From NCBI GenBank assembly GCA_029858165.1, contig JAOUFO010000088.1, positions 1 through 7,282 of the forward strand: a DNA stretch of 7,282 nucleotides. Reading direction: 5' to 3'. Position 1 is the first letter of the stretch, and each line of letters starts with the position of its first letter. Below are positions 5,490 to 7,282 of the stretch, piece by piece. The translations under genes were made by a program, and so were the position numbers. The notes beneath the pieces were generated by a model. It saw nothing but the letters and a program-made list of their open reading frames with translations. It had not been told where the DNA came from and did not search any database. The DNA is from Deltaproteobacteria bacterium (GTDB taxonomy: Bacteria > SAR324 > JACQKK01).

Positions 5490-5519
5490 ACTTTAATCGG
5501 AAATCACCCCGCCTGACAA
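5490..5519 (-). promoter_or_regulatory. Candidate sigma-70-type promoter for rpsB-tsf-pyrH-frr-mraY
   Basis: On the minus strand TTGTCA (5514-5519; five of six bases match TTGACA) is followed after 18 bases by TAAAGT (5490-5495; four of six match TATAAT). It lies just past the secA stop and would give a leader of about 250 bases. An 8-bp direct repeat, GATTAAAG, overlaps the -10 region (5491-5498) and recurs at 5478-5485. The match is imperfect and was found by eye. Confidence 0.3.
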
Positions 5520-5536
5520 GCAAAAACTTGGGGGGG

Positions 5537-7282
5537 CTATCCCGCCTGATCGGCGGCCAGATGGCAGTTTTTGTATTTTTTACCGGAGCCGCAGTAGCAG
5601 GGATCGTTGCGGCCCGGTTTTTCGCGCTTGCGGACCCCGGAGGGCTTGGGGGTGCGGCCCTCTTCCGGCTCATCCCCATGCTGATAGGTGAGGTCCGTGG
5701 GGAGCCGTTCCACCGGTGGCGGAGTCGGCTGGGCACCGAAATGAGCCCGGAAAAAGGTGGAGGCGGCCTCCTGGCTGATGCGGGCCATCAGGTCCGTAAA
5801 CATTTCAAACCCGGACCGTTTGTATTCGTCAATGGGTTTTTTCTGGGCATACCCCACCAACCCGATCCCTTCCCGCAGATAATCCATGGAAAGCAGGTGA
5901 TCCTTCCACAGGGTGTCGTTCACGTTCAGCAGCACATGGCGTTCAAAATCCCGAAACACCCGTTCAATCTCCTCCACGGGGGGGGTGACGCCGGAGCTTT
6001 GGGCCATGGTGGCACCCAGATCGGACCGCTTGGCCAGATACAGGTGTTCCACCTGGGCCATCAGTTTTTGCCGCAGCATGTCCAGGCTGAGGGCCGGGTC
6101 ATTCCAATCCAAATCCGGGGGATGGCTGAACGCGGCGGCAAATTGGGTGGAAAACCCATCCACATCCCACTGGTCCGTATGGCCGGATTCCATGTGCAGT
6201 TGAATCAGTTCCTCCAGCACTTCATCAGCCATATCCAACAACACGTTTTCCACCTCACCCCCCAGAATCTCCCGGCGCTGACCGTAGATGATCTCCCGCT
6301 GGCGGTTCATCACATCGTCATATTCCAGCACATGCTTGCGGATTTCAAAGTTGTGGGCCTCCACCTTTTTCTGGGCGTTTTCTATGGCCCGCGAGATCAA
6401 CACATGGGTGATGGCCTCATCATCGGATACCCGCAGACGGGTCATCAGATTGGCGATGCGCTCTCCCCCGAAAATGCGCATCAGGTCATCCTCCAGGGAG
6501 AGGTAAAACCGGGTAAAACCCGGATCTCCCTGGCGGCCCGCCCGCCCCCGCAACTGGTTGTCTATGCGGCGGCTTTCGTGGCGTTCGGTGCCGATAATAA
6601 ACAACCCCCCCAAGGAGGCCACGCCTTCCCCCAGTTTGATATCGGTGCCGCGGCCGGCCATGTTGGTGGCAATGGTCACCCGCCCATGGCATCCGGCGTT
6701 GGCGATGATTTCCGCCTCCTGCTCGTGGTATTTGGCGTTTAACACCGTATGGGGAATGTTTTCTTTTTTCAGCGCCCGTGAAAGCTCTTCGGATGCCTCA
6801 ATGGAAATGGTTCCCACCAGCACCGGCTGGCTCTGGGCATGGACCGCCTTGATTTCCTGAACCACGGCCCGTTTTTTGGCCTCCCGGGTTTTGTAAATCA
6901 CATCCGGCAGATCCTGGCGCACCATCTTCCGATTGGGGGGAACCACCACCACTTCCATGTTGTAAATTTTTTGAAACTCATCCTCTTCGGTTTTGGCGGT
7001 TCCGGTCATCCCGGCCAGTTTTTTGTAAAGCCGGAAGTAATTTTGAAAGGTGATGGTGGCGTAGGTCTGGCTTTCATTTTCAATAAACACCCCTTCTTTG
7101 GCCTCCAAGGCCTGATGCAACCCTTCCGAATACCTTCTGCCGGGCATCAGACGTCCGGTGAACTCATCCACAATCAACACTTTTTCCTCTTTCACCACAT
7201 AATCCACATCCCGCCGGAACAGGTAATTGGCTTTTAACGCCTGATTGATGTGGTGCAGCACCTCCATGTTTTCAAAATCAAA
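5537..7282 (-). CDS. secA: Preprotein translocase ATPase SecA (C-terminal 581 residues; 5' end outside the window)
   Basis: Motor ATPase that drives unfolded preproteins through the SecYEG channel. The reading frame runs off the right edge, so the N-terminal ATP-binding part (Walker A and B) is missing; the visible part starts near E. coli residue 320. Present in order are VDEFTGRLMPGRR, the AGMTGTA segment, VLVGTISIE, ATNMAGRGTDIKLG, IGTERHESRRIDNQLRGRAGRQGDPG (second nucleotide-binding domain, arginine-finger region), EYDDVMNRQR, the helical scaffold KDHLLSMDYLREG with VGYAQKKPIDEYKRS, and a C-terminal zinc-binding SEC-C motif, CYCGSGKKYKNCH. The SEC-C tail binds SecB and/or ribosomes in known cases; here Tyr replaces the common Pro between the first two Cys. 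The loop between GTDIKLG and the IGTERH motif is short and lacks the roughly 30-residue E. coli insertion. A C8 tract encodes part of VTPPVEE. It lies 305 bp before rpsB. Confidence 0.97.
   Translation of the reverse strand, partial: FDFENMEVLHHINQALKANYLFRRDVDYVVKEEKVLIVDEFTGRLMPGRRYSEGLHQALEAKEGVFIENESQTYATITFQNYFRLYKKLAGMTGTAKTEEDEFQKIYNMEVVVVPPNRKMVRQDLPDVIYKTREAKKRAVVQEIKAVHAQSQPVLVGTISIEASEELSRALKKENIPHTVLNAKYHEQEAEIIANAGCHGRVTIATNMAGRGTDIKLGEGVASLGGLFIIGTERHESRRIDNQLRGRAGRQGDPGFTRFYLSLEDDLMRIFGGERIANLMTRLRVSDDEAITHVLISRAIENAQKKVEAHNFEIRKHVLEYDDVMNRQREIIYGQRREILGGEVENVLLDMADEVLEELIQLHMESGHTDQWDVDGFSTQFAAAFSHPPDLDWNDPALSLDMLRQKLMAQVEHLYLAKRSDLGATMAQSSGVTPPVEEIERVFRDFERHVLLNVNDTLWKDHLLSMDYLREGIGLVGYAQKKPIDEYKRSGFEMFTDLMARISQEAASTFFRAHFGAQPTPPPVERLPTDLTYQHGDEPEEGRTPKPSGVRKREKPGRNDPCYCGSGKKYKNCHLAADQAG

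Noticed and set aside
5528..6742. Long open frame (404 codons) on the plus strand opposite secA
   Set aside because: It is a mirror of the SecA reading frame with no family motifs; conserved SecA motifs on the minus strand explain the DNA fully.

Overview
The window is mostly a bacterial housekeeping block read from the minus strand. In transcription order (right to left) it holds the 3' two-thirds of secA, then rpsB, tsf, pyrH, frr and a mraY-type gene. At the far left, on the plus strand, is the 3' end of a different gene, probably a nitroreductase-family protein. That gene converges on mraY. All six proteins were recognised from conserved motifs read in the translation; no database search was possible.

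The organism is a bacterium with moderately high GC and a marked liking for GGG and CCC codons, which creates many G/C homopolymers. The S2, EF-Ts, UMP kinase, RRF and SecA sequences look like those of proteobacteria or related diderms (SecA ends in a zinc-binding SEC-C motif, and RRF and EF-Ts have E. coli-like lengths). I cannot place the lineage more precisely.

Layout: 1-171, end of the plus-strand gene, whose last codons lie in a 30-bp tandem repeat (141-215). 172-645, a convergent intergenic region with no credible gene but several GC-rich palindromes, including an inverted pair of REP-like elements. 646-1902, mraY. 1977-2534, frr. 2636-3346, pyrH. 3403-4254, tsf. 4284-5231, rpsB. 5232-5536, a 305-bp secA-rpsB gap with a candidate promoter, three hairpins (one terminator-like) and a possible structured leader. 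5537-7282, secA, open at the right edge.

How the genes fit together: rpsB, tsf, pyrH and frr form the classic translation cluster (ribosomal protein S2, elongation factor Ts, UMP kinase, ribosome recycling factor). In many bacteria it continues into uppS-cdsA, which make the undecaprenyl carrier and phospholipid precursor. Here the next gene is instead mraY, which uses undecaprenyl phosphate and UDP-MurNAc-pentapeptide to make lipid I and normally sits in the dcw cluster. That placement, and a long extra segment in the cytoplasmic loop of this MraY, are the most notable protein-level points. I found no sign of a defence system, mobile gene, CRISPR array or RNA gene. The other second-look items are the noncoding repeats and palindromes and the secA-rpsB leader.
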